Made by a program: the position numbers and the translations under genes
From: Scalesia atractyloides
Lineage: Eukaryota; Streptophyta; Magnoliopsida; Asterales; Asteraceae
Length of the DNA: 64,000 nt
Assembly (NCBI GenBank): GCA_947069175.1
Contig: CAMTDV010000023.1
Coordinates: 84,826,391-84,890,390 of the forward strand
Reading direction: 5' to 3'
Part shown: positions 1 through 12,846 of the stretch, piece after piece
How the letters are laid out: each line of letters starts with the position of its first letter
How positions within the stretch are numbered: the first letter of the stretch is position 1
The notes under the pieces: generated by a model
The model's database searches: none
What the model was told of the DNA's origin: nothing
Seen by the model: only the letters and a program-made list of their open reading frames with translations

Positions 1-76
1 ATAGTAAATGTCATGAGCTTTGATGAAAACCCAATCATGCCCCGACTACCAGATCCGCTGCGGGTTAGGGTGTGAC
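1..76 (+). mobile_element. 3' end of an LTR-like element (body outside window)
   Basis: The first 76 bases closely match the last ~75 bases of elements A (to 34070) and B (to 54944): a 'catgagcttt' block, then 'cccgact', a 'ccgctgcggg' block and a terminal GTGACA. It is therefore the right end of an A/B/C-family LTR-like element whose body lies left of the window. The 5-bp duplication cannot be tested because the left end is missing. Confidence 0.7.
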
Positions 77-485
77 AGATTGTTATCAGAACTTTTAACT
101 ATAGATATAGGATAGTTATTAGACCCTTAGAGCCTATACTATAGTCAATTAGAATTTAATTGCTTACATACTAAGTTGGTTACATACAAACTTGTGACAT
201 TTACTTGTTTACACTTCTCTCACACACAATACATGCAAGCACCACAATTATTATTTGACTTTGTGTGACATTTGATGTGATAGAAATTTTGTCAATATAA
301 CATGCTTATATATACGCATATGTTACTGTCATAACGCACGTTTCGATTCCCACACATTTAAACATTTTCTTGCTTTGCCTTTTAAAAAATTTGTGATGTT
401 TTTATTTTTCAGTCTCATCAAAGTGAGTTCTACGACGGACATGTAGTAACTGGAAGGGTACAAGTACTGGTAGTCGAAACGTCCT
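77..485. other. Non-coding AT-rich DNA of unknown origin
   Basis: No open frame or recognisable domain. The sequence resembles retroelement LTR/UTR DNA (TATA-like 'tatatatacg' near 310) but matches nothing else in the window that I could identify. It ends where similarity to the tandem gag-integrase unit begins, at about 486. Confidence 0.4.
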
Positions 486-1052
486 ATCTAGGATTTGAAA
501 TTTGTATAAATCCAAAGTAACGGATCAGTTCCCTACCTGGGGACTAACGATAAGAGTACGAAGGACCTATTAGGCCAAAGCATGCCACACCAAATGTCGT
601 GTGAACTAACCCACTTGAGTTGTCACAGTGTCTACACCAGGCACCCTCCGACCTTACACCTCGCAATTATGTTTTATGATTTTCATTTGGGTGGTGCGAG
701 TGTTAACAGGCCAAAACCAATGTGACCCTACAAAGCCCAGTGGTCATGGGGGCCCACATGACTACCTAGGCTAAGTATGGGGGACATATAGGGGCCCAAA
801 CATGAGCAAAGCTCAAGACATCCTATGGATGTAATGGATTTATTTTTCTTATTTATTTTGTGGATATTTTATTTCTAAACTTTATGCGACACACTTGACA
901 CCAATACGCCAAACTCATAATCTCGTTACGTATTTCCTGTAGATGTCTTCTAGGCACTCTCGTAGAGGTAGGAGATCAGGAAAATCCGACGAACGTATGG
1001 CTGCTCAAATAGCTCAACAAATGGCCGTCGTGATTCCCGATATTGTAATTCT
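486..1052 (+). repeat. Array unit 0, left fragment (integrase tail, spacer, gag start)
   Basis: Begins at the integrase stop context 'catctaggatttg', shared with 5280, 8169 and 11050. It continues through the spacer and the first ~36 gag codons (ATG at 943), then breaks after the codons for D-I-V-I at the junction with the inserted element. Confidence 0.75.
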
Positions 1053-4000
1053 ATAGGTCCCCTAGTCCTTATGGATCTTGACAGAATCGTCTATCTAATC
1101 TAGAGTGCGGAATCCCCTAGATTAGATTTCACAGAAACAAGAACACCAACACTCGCAATCACTTTCAAACAGTCTTCTAGCCCACTCACCTTTCTTTGAT
1201 GTGTTGGAACAAGGAAAAGATGATTAGTGTTGGTTAAGTGTAAGAACATTAATCAAAATCACACTCCACCCTTCCTCATTTCTAACATCACCCAAAAATC
1301 ATTCACCTCTTTCCTTTCTCTCTCTAAAATCTGCCAACATCAAGCACCCATCATCTTCAATTTTCAAAATTCAAACTCAAGATTTCAAGTAAATATGGAG
1401 GTGCATGAATGATTCAAAGAATTTGCAAGACTTGAAGACCCACTTGGAGCTCTTGGACCATCATATTTTCTTCATATTATCATCACTTTCATCTTGTTCA
1501 TCTAGCTAGTAGTAAGCTTCATATTTTATATTACATTCTTATATTATTTAGTATAAGATCATCTTGAAATTTCACATAAAAATCATCTAAAAACAATGAA
1601 AAGAATAGACATATTAATATGATTATTTAACTTATTTGATGATCTTGAAGTTGTCATTTTTGTAGTAGAAGTAATCTTGCATTTTATGGTTGAAAATGAA
1701 GATCTAAACACATGCATGTTTAGATCTAGCAAGATTTACTAACAAAAAATGATATGAACATGATTTATGCACTTAAAATGGTCATATGCATTATACAAAA
1801 TATAGATTGTTATTTAAAACCCATGATCTAGAAATTTTGTTGAAAAGTAGTAATAAAGTTTCCAAAAGATCATGAACATGCACTTATTTTTGGAAATATA
1901 TAAACATGTCTACACACTTAAAAGATTTCATATACTAACATAAAGTATGGGTTTTATATAAAATAAATAATCTAAAAGTTTTTTAAAATGTGATAATAAA
2001 GTTTCCATTTCTAGAAAGTTTAGAACTACAACAAGTTCATAACATTTCTTGTTAGAGATTGATGATCTAGATGATTAGTCATTATACTTGATCATTATTT
2101 GAGTTGAAAATGGTTTAAAACATGTTTAATTAAACATGGGAAAGTCCATAGTTTAAGGGAAATATGGCAAAATTTTTATAAAGTTTAATATGATTAAAGT
2201 ATGGTTAAACTAAAGATTTTGAATGACTAAGAGTTTTAATCATGATTACAAAAATTTGGATGAAAAAGTTTAAGATAAAATTTAAGAGTTTTCTTAAACT
2301 TATAATGAATAAATATATATTTTTAGATATGATCAAGTATGTATGTCTATTTTGTGTATAAATATTATGTATTTAGATCAAGTATAAATATTTGTGTCCA
2401 AACATGGACATAAACTAACAAATCGGACAATAAGACAATTCGGACAAAAACGGACAATTTGGACATATCAAATAAATAAAATGACACGGACAAAACAAAC
2501 GACATGGACGAAATGAATAACGCTAACGAAGTGGGCAACACAAACGAAACGATCAAAACAAACAAACCGTCACACACTATATAAATATATGCATACAAGA
2601 ATTTATAAAATAAACTTATATAAGATACTATTAGTTTTAGAAAATATTTTTTATAAATTATTACTAGTAATATTTAAACATAGATTAAGTCCAATTAAAT
2701 AAACCATATGGGCTAGCCCACTTTTATAAACTGAATTGGGCTAGAGCCCACTTTTATAAACTATATGGGCTAAAAGCCCACTTTTATAAACTGAAATGGG
2801 GCTAAAGCCCACTTTTATAAACTAAATTGGGCTAAGCCCACTTTATAAACTATTTTGGGCTAGGCCCACTCTTACATGATTGACTTGGGCTAAAGCCCAC
2901 TTTTACAAAGTCATTTGGGTTTGAACCATTTTAAGTAAATCTATTTGGGCTAGGCCCACACATCTAAAACAAGTTGGGCTAGGCCCACATGTATAAAACT
3001 ATTTGGGCTAGGCCAATACATTTAAATCAAGTTGGGCTAGGCCCACACATATGAAACCAATTGGGCTAGGCCCACACATACAAAAATATAAGAATTGAAT
3101 TCTTACACATAACCCTTGGGCTAGGCCCATTCAAATACAAAGGATATGAAATATATATATGGGATATATATATATACCAACAAAGAAAACAAACAAATAC
3201 AAGTATAATTATGAATTCAAGATGAACATTGGCACGAAAAACGATCATAAACCTAAGTGTCTAATGGAATTAGAACACTTGTAGGTTGAGAAAACGAACG
3301 GAGAATCAAACAATACATAGAGATTTGCAAGGAACGCGAATCTGTGAGTTCATGTTTCCCCTTTTATTTTAACATTTTTATGGTTTTAAACGTACGTGGA
3401 TGTATACATGTTACAATTAATTTAGCTGGGAAAAATGAAATATTTAGATCACATGTGAATGAGGCTCAAGCATTGGGGCCATTAATGAATAACAAGTACC
3501 GAGGAACAAGGGAATAGATCTATTGGGTTTGGGCGAGCCCCACTCTAATACGACAATAATAACATATGTAATAGAGTGCTTTTGTGTCTAAAACGAGTGT
3601 TCTAGACACAATAAATCGTCAAGGTTTGGTTGCCACCTTATTCGGCATACAGATTAGTGTCCTTGCAAAACACTAATGATCTTTCAAGTTTCATTTGATT
3701 ACATACCAGATTTAATACTTCAATATTTTCAAAAATTATTTGATACAAATTAAATACATGAATTCACCAGCTTTTGTTGACGTTTTTCGAAACTAACATG
3801 TATTACATGTAATTAGTGGACAGCTTTGGAAACATATGTTCTTGTGTTTGAAGTCAAGCAGTTTGATATCATCCAGTTTTTGGTTATCATGTTTGTAAAA
3901 CTTGTGTTTTAAAGTTTGAAAAATGTCATGAAAATGTACTAAGTTTTTCTTGAAACAAGTAGATGATTGTAAATTTGGTTCAAATAAAATGTATGGATGA

Positions 4001-4104
4001 ACATCTTAATATGTTTTAAATTGTCGTTTACTTGGTTGAATGCAACGATTGCGCTCTGGCACACCTCGCACACGCTTCCGCAACAACGAAAATCAGGGTG
4101 TGAC
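1053..4104 (+). mobile_element. 3-kb LTR-like insertion inside the array
   Basis: The gag sequence breaks at 1052 and the unit resumes at about 4105, roughly 1.1 kb further along the unit. The inserted DNA has no coding capacity and ends in GGGTGTGACA, like the ends of elements A, B and D. It carries a palindromic minisatellite (2702-3135). Because unit DNA was lost at the junction there is no target-site duplication and its true 5' end is not defined; it may be 5' truncated. The short ORFs in it look random. Confidence 0.55.
2702..3135. repeat. Palindromic minisatellite, GGGCTaggCCC units
   Basis: About 14 units of 25-30 bp, each with an inverted repeat of the form TTGGGCTAGGCCCA followed by an AT-rich linker such as 'cttttataaact'. 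The arms (TGGGC/GCCCA) are kept while the centre varies (ta, taga, taaaa, taag, tag). TGGGCY is the plant 'site II' motif bound by TCP factors; any such binding here is inference. Confidence 0.8.
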
Positions 4105-5746
4105 ACAAACCCAGTTAACCAAGCGAACCAGGCAAACCCAGCACCTCCACCAGCAAGAGGAAGGGGCCTACAACATCAACGCAAACCTAGTTGAGGTCAA
4201 TGACGGTGCAAACAAACAACCTAACTAGCCTTTCTCCCATTATGAAGACTCAAGACTCTGCTCCATTTGTTTATTTTATTCCCAATCCAAGCTTAAATAG
4301 ATTACCATTTCTTATTCTGACTATTCAAGTTACCATTATTTTCAATTTGGGTAGAAATGTTCAAGATTTTATTATTTCATATTAATGCCATTAGCCCAAT
4401 TTATATCACGATATGCCAATTTGTTTCATGTCTCTATTCATCGATTAAATTTCATGTTATCATACATCACGACAAACCCCGTCTCATCATTCAGGGAAGT
4501 TGGGTCGTGTCTCACTTTTTCATAGACTGACCACTTCATCATAAACACACGAGAGAGGTACCGCCGTCATTCAGTCTCGCTTTCCTTGGATTCGAGACTC
4601 AAACATTGGCTGTTGTGTTTGTTTATGTTTTGTAGATTTTAGGACAAGTCACATAGAACTAATCGTGATTGATAATAAGGCCAATGAAAATTTGACAAGG
4701 ATATGGTGGATACGTCGCAGGTACTTCCTATATATAAGTATTCTTGTCAGGTGATCAAAAGCATTGTTAGACGGTTATGGGAAGTTCCGTGTAGGTAGTG
4801 TTAATCTTAATTTGGATAACAATGTGGTTGATGTAACTTTATCATTTTGACGCTTTGGATTTTTCAAAACCCTTTTATCATGAGACCATATCCAGTTAGT
4901 CATCTCCGTGTTACAACACTTTTCACTTCTACACCTCATGCATCAAAAAACGATTCCTGTAGCAGGGTATTCAACCCTTACTAGGAACGTTACCGCCTCA
5001 ATCAAAATCCAAACTTCACATTCACGTGGTTATGTATATCCTTAGCACTATCTCAGATCGAGATGACTGTTTTACTTCACGAACATGGCAAGCCGTGCAT
5101 TCAGCATTAGGCACTCGCTTAGACCTCAGCACCGCCTTTCACCCTCAAACTGATGGCCAATCTGAGCGCACCATACAGACTCTTGAAGACATGTTACGAT
5201 CATGTGATATCGACTTCAAGGGCAATCAGGATACTCATCTACCATTGGTCGAATTTTCATACAATAACAGCTATCACTCTAGCATCTAGGATTTGGCATT
5301 TGTATAAATCCAAAGTAACGGATCAGTTTGTCTACCTTGGGACTAACGATGAGAGTATGAAGGACCTATTAGGCCAAAGCATGCCACACCAAACGTCGTG
5401 TGAACTAACCCCACTTTGAGTTGTCATAGTGTCAACACGAGGACACCTTCCGACCTCACACCTCGCAATTATGTTTCACGATTTTCATTCGGGTGGTGCG
5501 AGTGTTAACAGGCTAAAACCAATGTGAACCCTACAAAGCAAATTGTCATGGGGGCCCACATGACTACCTAGGCTAAGTATGGGGGACATATAGGGGCCCA
5601 AACATGAGCAAAGCCCAAGACATCCTATGGATGTAATAGATATATTTTTTTCTCATTTGTTTTGTGGATATTTTATTTCTAAACTTTATGCGACACACAT
5701 GACACCTATACGCCAAACTCATAATCTCGTTACGTATTTCCTGTAG
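4105..5746 (+). repeat. Array unit 0, right fragment (gag 3' end to next gag ATG)
   Basis: Resumes in the Gln/Asn/Pro-rich gag C-terminus (compare 6976) and runs through the ~0.8-kb non-coding part, the integrase fragment (5026-5283) and the spacer. The spacer ends in 'tttcctgtag' directly before the next gag ATG, which resembles a splice acceptor. Confidence 0.75.
5026..5283 (+). pseudogene. Ty3/gypsy integrase core fragment (unit 0)
   Basis: Encodes the distal half of the retroviral-type integrase core: SDRD with the second catalytic Asp, then LGTRLDLSTAFHPQTDGQSE with the catalytic Glu, then EFSYNN. It stops at TAG right after SSI, where the family normally continues. The first catalytic Asp and the zinc-binding N-terminus are missing, so it cannot be active. 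Confidence 0.85.
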
Positions 5747-7098
5747 ATGTCTTCTAGGCACTCTCGTAGAGGTAGGAGATCAGGAAAATCCGACGAACGT
5801 ATGGCTGCTCAAATAGCTCAACAAATGGCCGTCGTGATTCCCGATATTGTAATTCAAGTTCAACAAGCTTTCGCCGCTAACCCTGTCAACCCAATCAACC
5901 AAGAGGGGCAAAATATTGCTAACCCTGCCACAAATACCACTAAGTTCACTTACAAGCATTTTAACTCATGTGACCCTCCAAAATTCGAGGGAACTGAAGG
6001 AGTCACTTCTCTCCTTCGATAGTTTAAAGAGATGGAGAGTACTTTTCTCAATTGTGACTGTCCCAATGACCGTAAGGTTCTTTATGCTACTGGTCGTCTA
6101 TTTAGGGTAGCACTCACTTGGTGGAATGCCGAAAAGGGCAGAAGAGGGGCCGGAGCTGCAGTAGCCCTAACTTGGGAACAACTTCGAGAACTCATGACAA
6201 GACGCTTCTGCCCAAGAAGCGAAATTAAGAAGCTGGAAGATGAGTTCTACTTCCTGAAACAAAACAAGGGAGACCATATAACCAACAAAAAAGGTTTCTT
6301 GAGTTGAATCAAATGGTTCCGAATCATTACCTTTACCGACTGATCGGCACTTATTGGTCTTCCTTTGAATTCAATCTGTGATTATACCGATCCTGCAACC
6401 CTGAAGCACAATTGGAGTACTTACTTGAGATCGATGATAACCCACTAACAGGAATGGGGTATGATCTCCCCAAGGGACGGAGGAAGAAACAAGATGCAAG
6501 TAGCAAAACACCAACCGAAGCCCCCAACCCAACTCAAGTCGGATCCTCATCTCAATTCACTGCCAACAGAAAACGAAATGTGAAAAATTTTGTTGTCACC
6601 CAAACCAGTCAGCCAACTCCATAAACTGTACCCCACCAAGCCAACCCAATCACCCAGGTGGCACCCAACTCAGCATACCCAAACAAGAAACCCTACACTG
6701 GTCCCCACCCTCAATGCAACACCTGTCATTATCACCACCAACCCACCTTACCTTGCTGACTGTGTGCCAATTGTGGGCGTTATGGTCCTTTGAGTAACAG
6801 TTGTCGCGCTCCTCAAAATCATGCTCCACCTCTTGCCCAAAACATGACCCAACCCTACCAACACCCGAACTATTCAATGGTACCTTATGTTAGAGCTTGT
6901 TTCAATTGTGGAGATCCTACCCACTTCAAAAACACATGCCCTAGACTGGTTAACATCATTAACGCTCAAGCCCAAGCAAACCTAGTTAACCAAGCGAACC
7001 AGGCAAACCCAGCACCTCCACCAGCAAGAGGAAGAGCCTACAACATAAATGCAAACCCAATTGAGCTCAACGACGGTGCAAACGAACAACCTAACTAG
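5747..7098 (+). pseudogene. gypsy gag pseudogene, unit 1
   Basis: Capsid-type gag (retrotrans_gag family). A basic N-terminus (MSSRHSRRGRRSGKS) is followed by the conserved core with ALTWWNAEKG and LTRRFCPRSE-like motifs, then a Pro/Gln-rich region with zinc knuckles. In this unit the first knuckle is broken by a stop and a frame change; the second (CFNCGDPTHFKNTC, CX2CX4HX4C) is intact at 6898-6939. A TAG at 6019-6021 interrupts the core at the same site in units 2 and 3, and further frameshifts follow near 6290-6480. Confidence 0.85.
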
Positions 7099-7911
7099 CC
7101 TTTCTCCCATTATGAAGACTCAAGACTCTGCTCCATTTGTTTATTTTATTCCCAGTCCAAGCTTAAATAGATTACAATTTCTTGTTCTGACTATTCAAGT
7201 TACCATTGTTTTCAATTTGGATAGAAATGTTTCAAGATTTTATTATTTCATATTAATGCCATTAGTGCAATTTATAACACACTATGCCAATTTGTTTCAT
7301 GTCTCTATTCATCGATTAAATTTCATGTTATCATACATCACGACAAACCCCGTCTCATCATTCAGGGAAGTTGGGTCGTGTCTCACTTTTTCATAGACTG
7401 ACCACTTCCTCATAAACACACGAGAGAGGTACCGCCGTCATTCATTCTCGCTTTCCTTGGATTCGAGACTCAAACATTGGCTGTTGAGTTTGTTATGTTT
7501 TGTAGATATTTGGACGAGTCACATAGAACTAATCGTGATTGATTATAAGGCCAATGAAAATTTGACAAGGATATGGTGGATACGCCGCAGGTACTTCCTA
7601 TATATAAGTACTCTTGTCAGGTGATCAAAAGCATTGTTAGACGGTTATGGGAAGTTCCGTGTAGGTAGTGTTAATCTTAATTTGGATAACGATGTGGTTG
7701 ATGACTTCGTTTTGTGATGTAACTTTATCATTTTGACGCTTTGGATTTCTCAAAACCCTTTTATCATGAGACCATATCCAGTTAGTCATCTCCGTGTTAC
7801 AACACTTTTCACTTCTACACCTCAGGCATCAAAAAACGATTCCTGTAGCAGGGTATTCAACCCTTACTAGGAACGTTACCGCCTCAATCAAAATCCAAAC
7901 TTCACATTCAC

Positions 7912-8169
7912 GTGGTTATGTATATCCTTAGCATTATCTCGGATCGAGATGAGCGTTTTACTTCCCGAACATGGCAAGCCGTGCATTCAGCATTAGGCAC
8001 TCGCTTAGACCTCAGCACCGCCTTTCACCCTCAAACTGATGGTCAATCTGAGCGCACCATACAGACTCTTGAAGACATGTTACGATCATGTGATATCGAC
8101 TTCAAGGGCAATCACGATACTCATCTACCATTGGTCGAATTTTCATACAATAACAACTATCACCCTAGC
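7912..8169 (+). pseudogene. gypsy integrase core fragment, unit 1
   Basis: Same fragment as at 5026, with SDRDERF, STAFHPQTDGQSE and EFSYNN, ending at the shared TAG after SI. The preceding 0.8 kb (7099-7911) has no protease or RT signature. Confidence 0.85.
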
Positions 8170-8627
8170 ATCTAGGATTTGGCATTTGTATAAATCCAAA
8201 GTAACGGATCAGTTTGCCTACCTGGGGACTAACGATGAGTGTACGAAGGACCTATTAGGCCAAAGCATGCCACACCAAACGTCGTGTGAACTAACCCCAC
8301 TTTGAGTTGTCACAGTGTCTACACTAGGACACCTTCCGTCCTTACACCCCATAATTAAGTTTTACAATTTTCATTCGGGTGGTGCGAGTGTTAATAGGCC
8401 AAAACCAATGTGAACCCTACAAAGCCAAGTGGTCATGGAGGCCCACATGACTACCTAGGCTAAGTATAGGGGGAGGGGCCCAAACATGAGCAAAGCCCAA
8501 GACATCCTATGGATGTAATGGATTTATTTTTTTTCATTTATTTTGTGGATATTTTATTTCTAAACTTTATGCGACACACATGACACCTATACACCAAACT
8601 CATAGTCTCGTTACGTATTTCCTGTAG

Positions 8628-9935
8628 ATGTCTTCTAGGCACTCTCGTAGAGGTAGGAGATCAGGAAAATCCGACGAACGTATGGCTGCTCAAATAGCTC
8701 AACCAATGGCCGTCGTGATTCCCGATATTGTAATTCAAGTTCAACAAGCTTTCGCCGCTAACCCTGTCAACCCAATCAACCAAGAGGGGCAAAATACGGC
8801 CAACCCTCCCACAAACAGCACTAAGTTCACTTACAAGCTTTTTAACTCATGTGACCCTCCAAAATTCAAGGGAACTGAAGGAGTCACTGCTCTCCTACGA
8901 TAGTTTGAAGAGATGGAGAGTACTTTTCTCAATTGTGCCTGTCCCAACGACCGTAAGGTTCGTTATGCTACTAGTCGTCTATTTGGGGTAGCACTCACTT
9001 GGTGGAATGCCGAAAAGGGCAGAAGAGGCGCCGAAGCTGCAGTAGCCCTAACTTGGGAACAACTTCTAGAACTCATGACAAGACGTTTCTGCCCAAGAAG
9101 CGAAATTAAGAAGCTTGAAGATGAGTTCTACTTCCTGAAACAAAACGAGGGAGACCATATAACCTGCAACAAAAGGTTTCTTGTGTTGAATCAAATGTTC
9201 CGAATCTATTTACTCCTTTTTACCTACTGATCGAGCACTATATTTGGGGTCTTCCTTCGAAGATTCAGGATTCTGTGATTAGTACCGTGCCTGCAACCCT
9301 GGAAGCCGCGATGGAGCTAGCTACTGAGCTCACCGAAAACCACATCAGGAATTGGGATTTCAAGGACGAGAAGAAACAGGATGCAAGTAGCAAAACACCA
9401 ACCGAAGCCCCCAACCCAACTCAAGTCGGATCCTCATCTCAATTCACTGCCAAGAGAAAACGAAATGTGAAAAATTTTGTTGTCACCCAAACCAGTCAGC
9501 CAACTCCATAAACTGTACCCCCACCAAGCCAACCCAATCACCCAGGTGGCACCCAACTCAGCATACCCAAACAAGAAACCCTACAATGGTCCCCACCCTC
9601 AATGCAACACCTGTCATTATCACCACCAACCCACCTTACCTTGCCGACTGTGTGCCAATTGTGGGCGTTATGGTCATTTGAGTAACAGTTGTCGCGCTCC
9701 TCAAAATCATGCTCCACCTCTTGCCCAAAACATGAACCAACCCTACCAACACCCGAACTATTCAATGGTACCTTATGTTAGAGCTTGTTTCAATTGTGGA
9801 GATCCTACCCATTTCAAAAACACATGCCCTAGACTGGTTAACATCATTAACGCTCAAGCCCAAGCAAACCTAGTTAACCAAGCGAACCAGGCAAACCCAG
9901 CACCTCCACAGCAAGAGGAAGAGCCTACAACATAA
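8628..9935 (+). pseudogene. gypsy gag pseudogene, unit 2
   Basis: Capsid core with ALTWWNAEKGRRGAEAA and MTRRFCPRSEIKKLEDEF. Both zinc knuckles are intact here: CANCGRYGHLSNSC and CFNCGDPTHFKNTC, each CX2CX4HX4C. The core is cut by TAG at 8901-8903, the same position as in units 1 and 3. A second break lies near 9230, where the frame is lost after FTY. Confidence 0.85.
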
Positions 9936-10795
9936 ATGCAAACCCAGTTGAGCTCAACGACGGTGCAAACGAACAACCTAACTAGCCTTTCTCCCATTAT
10001 GAAGACTCAAGACTCTGCTCCATTTGTTTATTTTATTCCCAATCCAAGCTTAAATACCATTTCTTGTTCTGACTATTCAAGTTACCATTGTTTTCAATTT
10101 GGGTAGAAATGTTTCAAGATTTTATTGTTTCATATTAATGCCATTAGCACAATTTATATCACGCTATGCCAATTTGTTTCATGTCTCTATTCATTGATTA
10201 AATTTCATGTTATCATACATCATGACAAACCCCCTCATTCATTCAGGGAAGTTGGGTCGTGTCTCACTTTTTCATAGACTGACCACTTCCTCATAAACAC
10301 ACGAGAGAGGTACCGCCGTCATTCAGTCTCGCTTTCCTTGGATTCGAGACTTAAACATTGGCTGTTGTGTTTGTTTATGTTTTGTAGATTTTAGGACGAG
10401 TCACATAGAACTAATCGTGATTGATAATAAGGCCAATGAAAATTTGACAAGGATATGGTGGATACGCCGCAGGTACTTCCTATATATAAGTACTCTTGTC
10501 AGGTGATCAAAAGCATTGTTAGACGGTTATGGGAAGTTCCGTGTAGGTAGTGTTAATCTTAATTTGGATAACGATGTGGTTGGTGACTTCGTTTTGTGGT
10601 GTAACTTTATCATTTTGACGCTTTGGATTTCTCAAAACCCTTTATCATGAGACCATATCCAGTTAGTCATCTCCGTGTTACAACACTTTTCACTTCTACA
10701 CCTCAGGCATCAAAAAACGATTCCTGTAGCAGGGTATTCAACCCTTACTAGGAACGTTACCGCCTCAATCAAAATCCAAACTTCACATTCACCTG

Positions 10796-11053
10796 GTTAT
10801 GTATATCCTTAGCATTATCTCTGATCGAGATGAGCGTTTTACTTAACGAACATGGCAAGCCGTGCATTCAGCATTAGGCACTCGCTTAGAACTCAGCACC
10901 GCCTTTCACCCTCAAACTGATGGTCAATCTGAGCGCACCACACACACTCTTGAAGACATGTTACGATCATGTGATATCGACTTCAAGGGCAATCAGGATA
11001 CTCATCTACCATTGGTCGAATTTTCATACAATAACAGCTTTCACTCTAGCATC
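10796..11053 (+). pseudogene. gypsy integrase core fragment, unit 2
   Basis: As in the other units, with an additional in-frame TAA just after the SDRDERF block (near 10845). STAFHPQTDGQSE and EFSYNN are preserved, and the fragment ends at the shared TAG. Confidence 0.8.
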
Positions 11054-11512
11054 TAGGATTTTGCATTTGTATAAATCCAAAGTAACGGATCAGTTTGCCT
11101 ACCTGGGGACTAACGATGAGAGTACGAAGGACCTATTAGGCCAAAGCATGCCACACCAAACATTGTGTGAACTAACCCCACTTTGAGTTGTCACAGTGTC
11201 TACACTAGGACACCTTCCGACCTTACACCCCGCAATTAAGTTTTACGATTTTCATTCGGGTGGCGCGAGTGTTAACAGGCCAAAACCAATGTGAACCCTA
11301 CAAAGCCAAGTGGTCATGGAGGCCCACATGACCACCTAGGCTAAGTATGGGGGACATATAGGGGCCCAAACATGAGCAAAGCCCAAGACATCCTATGGAT
11401 GTAATGGATATATTTTTCTCATTTATTTTGTGGATATTTTATTTCTAAACTTTGTGCGACACACATAACACCTATACGCCAAACTCATAATCTCGTTACG
11501 TATTTCCTGTAG

Positions 11513-12846
11513 ATGTCTTCTAGGCACTCTCGTAGAGGTAGGAGATCAGGAAAATCCGACGAACGTATGGCTGCTCAAATAGCTCAACAAATGGCCGTCG
11601 TGATTCCCGAATTGTAATTCAAGTTCAACAAGCTTTCGCCGCTAACCCTGTCAACCCAATCAACCAAGAGGGGCAAAATAACGGCCAACCCTCCCACAAA
11701 CACCACTAAGTTCACTTACAAGCATTTGAACTCATGTGACCCTCCAAAATTTGAGGGAACTGAAGGAGTCACTACTCTCCTACGATAGTTTGAAGATATG
11801 GAGAGTACTTTTCTCAATTGTGACTGTCCCAACGAACGTAAGGTTCGTTATGCTACTGGTCGTCTATTTGGGGTAGCACTCACTTGGTGGAATGCCGAAA
11901 AGGGCAGAAGAGGCGCCGAAGCTGCAGTAGCCCTAACTTGGGAACAACTTCTAGAACTCATGACAAGACGTTTCTGCCCAAGAAGCGAAATTAAGAAGCT
12001 TGAAGATGAGTTCTACTTCCTGAAACAAAACGAGGGAGACCATATAACCTGCAACAAAAGGTTTCTTGTGTTGAATCAAATGTTCCGAATCTATTTACTC
12101 CTTTTTACCTACTGATCGAGCACTATATTTGGGGTCTTCCTTCGAAGATTCAGGATTCTGTGATTAGTACCGTGCCTGCAACCCTGGAAGCCGCGATGGA
12201 GCTAGCTACTGAGCTCACCGAAAACCACATCAGGAATTGGGATTTCAAGGACGAGAAGAAACAGGATGCAAGTAGCAAAACACCAACCGAAGCCCCCAAC
12301 CCAACTCAAGCCAGATCCTCACTGCCAAGAGACGAAATGGGAAAAATTTTGCTGTCACCCAAACCAGTCAGCCAACTCCATAAACTGTACCCTACCAAGC
12401 CAACCCAATCACCCAGGTGGCACCCAACTTAGCATACCCAAACAAGAAACCCTACATTCGTCCCCACCCTAATTGCAACACCTGTCATTATCACCACCAA
12501 CCCACCTTACCCTGCCGATTGTGTGCCAATTGTGGGCGTTATGGTCATTTGAGTAACAGTTGTCGCGCTCCTCAAAATCATGCTCCACCTCTTGCCCAAA
12601 ACATGTCCCAACCCTACCAACACCCGAACTATTCAATGGTACCTTATGTTAGAGCTTGTTTCAATTGTGGAGATCCTACCCACTTCAAAAACACATGCCC
12701 TAGACTGGTTAACATCATTAACTCAAGCCCAAGCAAACCTAGCGAACCAGGCAAACCCAGCACCTCCACCAGCAAGAGGAAGAGCCTACAACATCAACGC
12801 AAATCCAGTTGAGGTCAACGACGGTGCAAACAAACAACCTAACTAG
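11513..12846 (+). pseudogene. gypsy gag pseudogene, unit 3
   Basis: The same gag as in units 1 and 2, with a 1-bp loss near 11610 that shifts the N-terminal frame, the shared TAG near 11786-11788, and intact zinc knuckles (12517-12700 region). The stretch between LTRRF-like motif and knuckles carries small deletions relative to unit 2. Confidence 0.8.

Larger units (their letters stand above)
5747..8627 (+). repeat. Array unit 1 (2881 bp)
   Basis: Complete repeat unit from gag ATG to the next gag ATG. It differs from units 2 and 3 by scattered substitutions and small indels. Confidence 0.8.
8628..11512 (+). repeat. Array unit 2 (2885 bp)
   Basis: Complete repeat unit from gag ATG to gag ATG. 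It is the best preserved gag of the array, though it shares the dead-copy stop codons. Confidence 0.8.

Noticed and set aside
2702..3135. CRISPR-like array
   Set aside because: Palindromic repeats with variable spacers superficially resemble one, but units are too short, repeats vary, and the context is plant retroelement DNA.
1053..4104. Complete LTR element with both ends defined
   Set aside because: Only the GTGTGACA end is recognisable; array sequence is missing at the junction, so the 5' end is unknown.
6650..6877. Minus-strand 75-codon frame (also 9538-9765)
   Set aside because: Antisense shadow of the gag zinc-knuckle coding sequence.
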